Source: Granulicella paludicola
GTDB lineage: Bacteria > Acidobacteriota > Terriglobia > Terriglobales > Acidobacteriaceae
Direction of reading: 5' to 3'
Assembly (NCBI RefSeq): GCF_025685545.1
Contig: NZ_JAGSYC010000022.1
Coordinates: 289,055-353,054 of the forward strand
DNA: 64,000 bases
Notes under the pieces: generated by a model
What the model was told of the DNA's origin: nothing
Seen by the model: the letters and a program-made list of their open reading frames with translations, nothing else
Database searches by the model: none
Translations under genes and position numbers: made by a program
Shown here: positions 63,125 through 64,000 of the stretch, one piece after another
Layout of the letters: the number at the start of each line of letters is the position of its first letter
Position numbering within the stretch: position 1 is the first letter of the stretch

Positions 63125-64000
63125 ATGTCCTGGTCTGAACGTCTCGTTCAGGATCACAGGAAGCGGACGGATCGCGCCATTCATCGCGCTTGCAGCCACC
63201 TCGCCTCTGATCCACTTACTTTTGCAAAGTTCCAAGAGCTGCTGATTTGTGCTCGCACCCGCGCGCCACTATTGTTTGATGCGCCGGTCAAGGATGGCAG
63301 GCATCTCGGCGTCGACGCGCTATTCCACCTGGCTCGCTTCCGAAGCGCGCACATTCGCCCAACAGCGGAGTGGAAGGGTACGTTAGCCTCCTGGCGCTCC
63401 TCAGTGGCGTCCTTAGCGCACCATCTGACTTGTCGATACGAAATCCCCGCTTTTATGGCCTCGGTCTGGTATGCAGTTGATGCCGCAGGGGACGAGAAAC
63501 GTTCATGGGTGATCGCACATTCACGCGGAGCGAGCTTTCGTTCACTCGATCTGCCAGTCACCATGACGCGAAAGATGGAACATATCTTTCTTACATCGGA
63601 CGACCATTTGGGGCTGGAGCCAGCACTTCGCAGAGCCGAGTTGCTTGCTCTAGGCATGCCTACCGCATTTATGAAGGCCATCCTGTCCACGCGACTAGCG
63701 ACGGATTTGCGCAATGGTGGCTTCTGGCGCACCGTCTGGATGTTCTTCATCGCGCACGTCGAAGAACTTGAGCCTACACAGATTGGGCCCATGATCGACT
63801 ACATTCAGTCCGTCCGGCACGATCGAATTCAAATAGAGACACAGGACGGCATGATGGAAGCCGCCCCGCCGCTGCCTTCGTTTTGCATGAAAGGGCGAAC
63901 AGTGTCGTCCATGCTCCGCCTGATGAGGGAATGGCATCGTGATCTTGGCACATCACATAGCACTGCCGCATTCACGTGGACCCGGTCTCCTTTCAAACCG
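63125..64000 (+). CDS. PcfJ-like domain protein, 3' partial
   Basis: An open frame of 292 codons from ATG 63125 to the window end with no stop; 'GGGGA' lies about 5 bp upstream and an in-frame TAG stands shortly before. PcfJ-like features are 'GGFWRTVWMFFIAHVEEL' followed by 'QIGPMIDYIQSVR' (about residues 200-235) and 'SFCMKGRTVSSMLRLMREWH' (about 255-275). PcfJ was named from a conjugative enterococcal plasmid; related proteins of unknown function sit in chromosomal islands. G+C and codon use look looser than in the glycan genes. Function unknown; the C-terminus is missing. Confidence 0.72.
   Translation, partial: MSWSERLVQDHRKRTDRAIHRACSHLASDPLTFAKFQELLICARTRAPLLFDAPVKDGRHLGVDALFHLARFRSAHIRPTAEWKGTLASWRSSVASLAHHLTCRYEIPAFMASVWYAVDAAGDEKRSWVIAHSRGASFRSLDLPVTMTRKMEHIFLTSDDHLGLEPALRRAELLALGMPTAFMKAILSTRLATDLRNGGFWRTVWMFFIAHVEELEPTQIGPMIDYIQSVRHDRIQIETQDGMMEAAPPLPSFCMKGRTVSSMLRLMREWHRDLGTSHSTAAFTWTRSPFKP

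Noticed and set aside
62973..63245. 90-codon frame overlapping the PcfJ-like gene
   Set aside because: It overlaps the better supported 63125 frame and shows no domain.

Overview
The window looks like a chromosomal segment of a soil acidobacterium, probably class Terriglobia (Granulicella, Terriglobus or Edaphobacter type). This is inferred from the high G+C coding style, four very large TonB-dependent receptors with an N-terminal carboxypeptidase-regulatory-like domain and no SusD partner, DUF4199 paired with a LuxR-type regulator, and dispersed 'GTCATNC...' intergenic repeats. I could run no database search, so family names rest on motifs read by eye.

Layout. 1-5.7 kb: tripartite RND efflux operon (adaptor cut by the window edge, pump, NodT-type outer-membrane factor) ending in a clear terminator. 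5.7-14.5 kb: sugar-related genes: a ROK repressor, an alginate-lyase-like enzyme, a GntR/LacI-type regulator translationally coupled to a GH32 fructan hydrolase, a membrane-anchored LuxR regulator with a DUF4199 protein, and a XylE-type sugar porter. 14.5-15.0 kb: three tandem copies of an intergenic repeat. 15.1-19.7 kb (minus strand): sulfate assimilation operon cysD-cysN-cysH-tauE. 19.7-23.2 kb (plus strand): a TonB-dependent receptor transcribed divergently from it. 23.2-53.3 kb and on to 62.7 kb: a large glycan locus with GH2, tandem SGNH esterase, a putative new glycosidase, FucP/NagP-like transporter, GH18, three TonB receptors, GH20, amino-sugar isomerase/deaminase, GlcNAc kinase, GH3, GH125, GH92, an aldolase of the DHDPS/NanA family, CutC, two DeoR regulators and one GntR-FCD regulator. 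The set fits N-glycan (mannose/GlcNAc) breakdown. 62.7-64 kb: the start of a PcfJ-like gene that runs off the window.

Most notable find: the intergenic region between the cys operon and the TonB receptor (19.43-20.0 kb) holds two small divergent reading frames absent from ordinary gene calls. One encodes 28 residues with 10 cysteines, the other 32 residues with 8 cysteines. Each is followed by an intrinsic terminator placed before the first structural gene. On the cys side a perfect two-part antiterminator pairing, involving the cysteine codons themselves, competes with the terminator. This is the architecture of ribosome-mediated cysteine attenuation, apparently duplicated to control both sulfate assimilation and a TonB receptor, which would link that receptor to sulfur nutrition.

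Second find: an 8-bp palindrome TGTCGACA, about one chance copy expected per 64 kb, occurs five times in four promoter regions of the glycan locus (24.56, 30.74, 57.13, 57.16 and 61.88 kb). It is probably the operator of a shared regulator.
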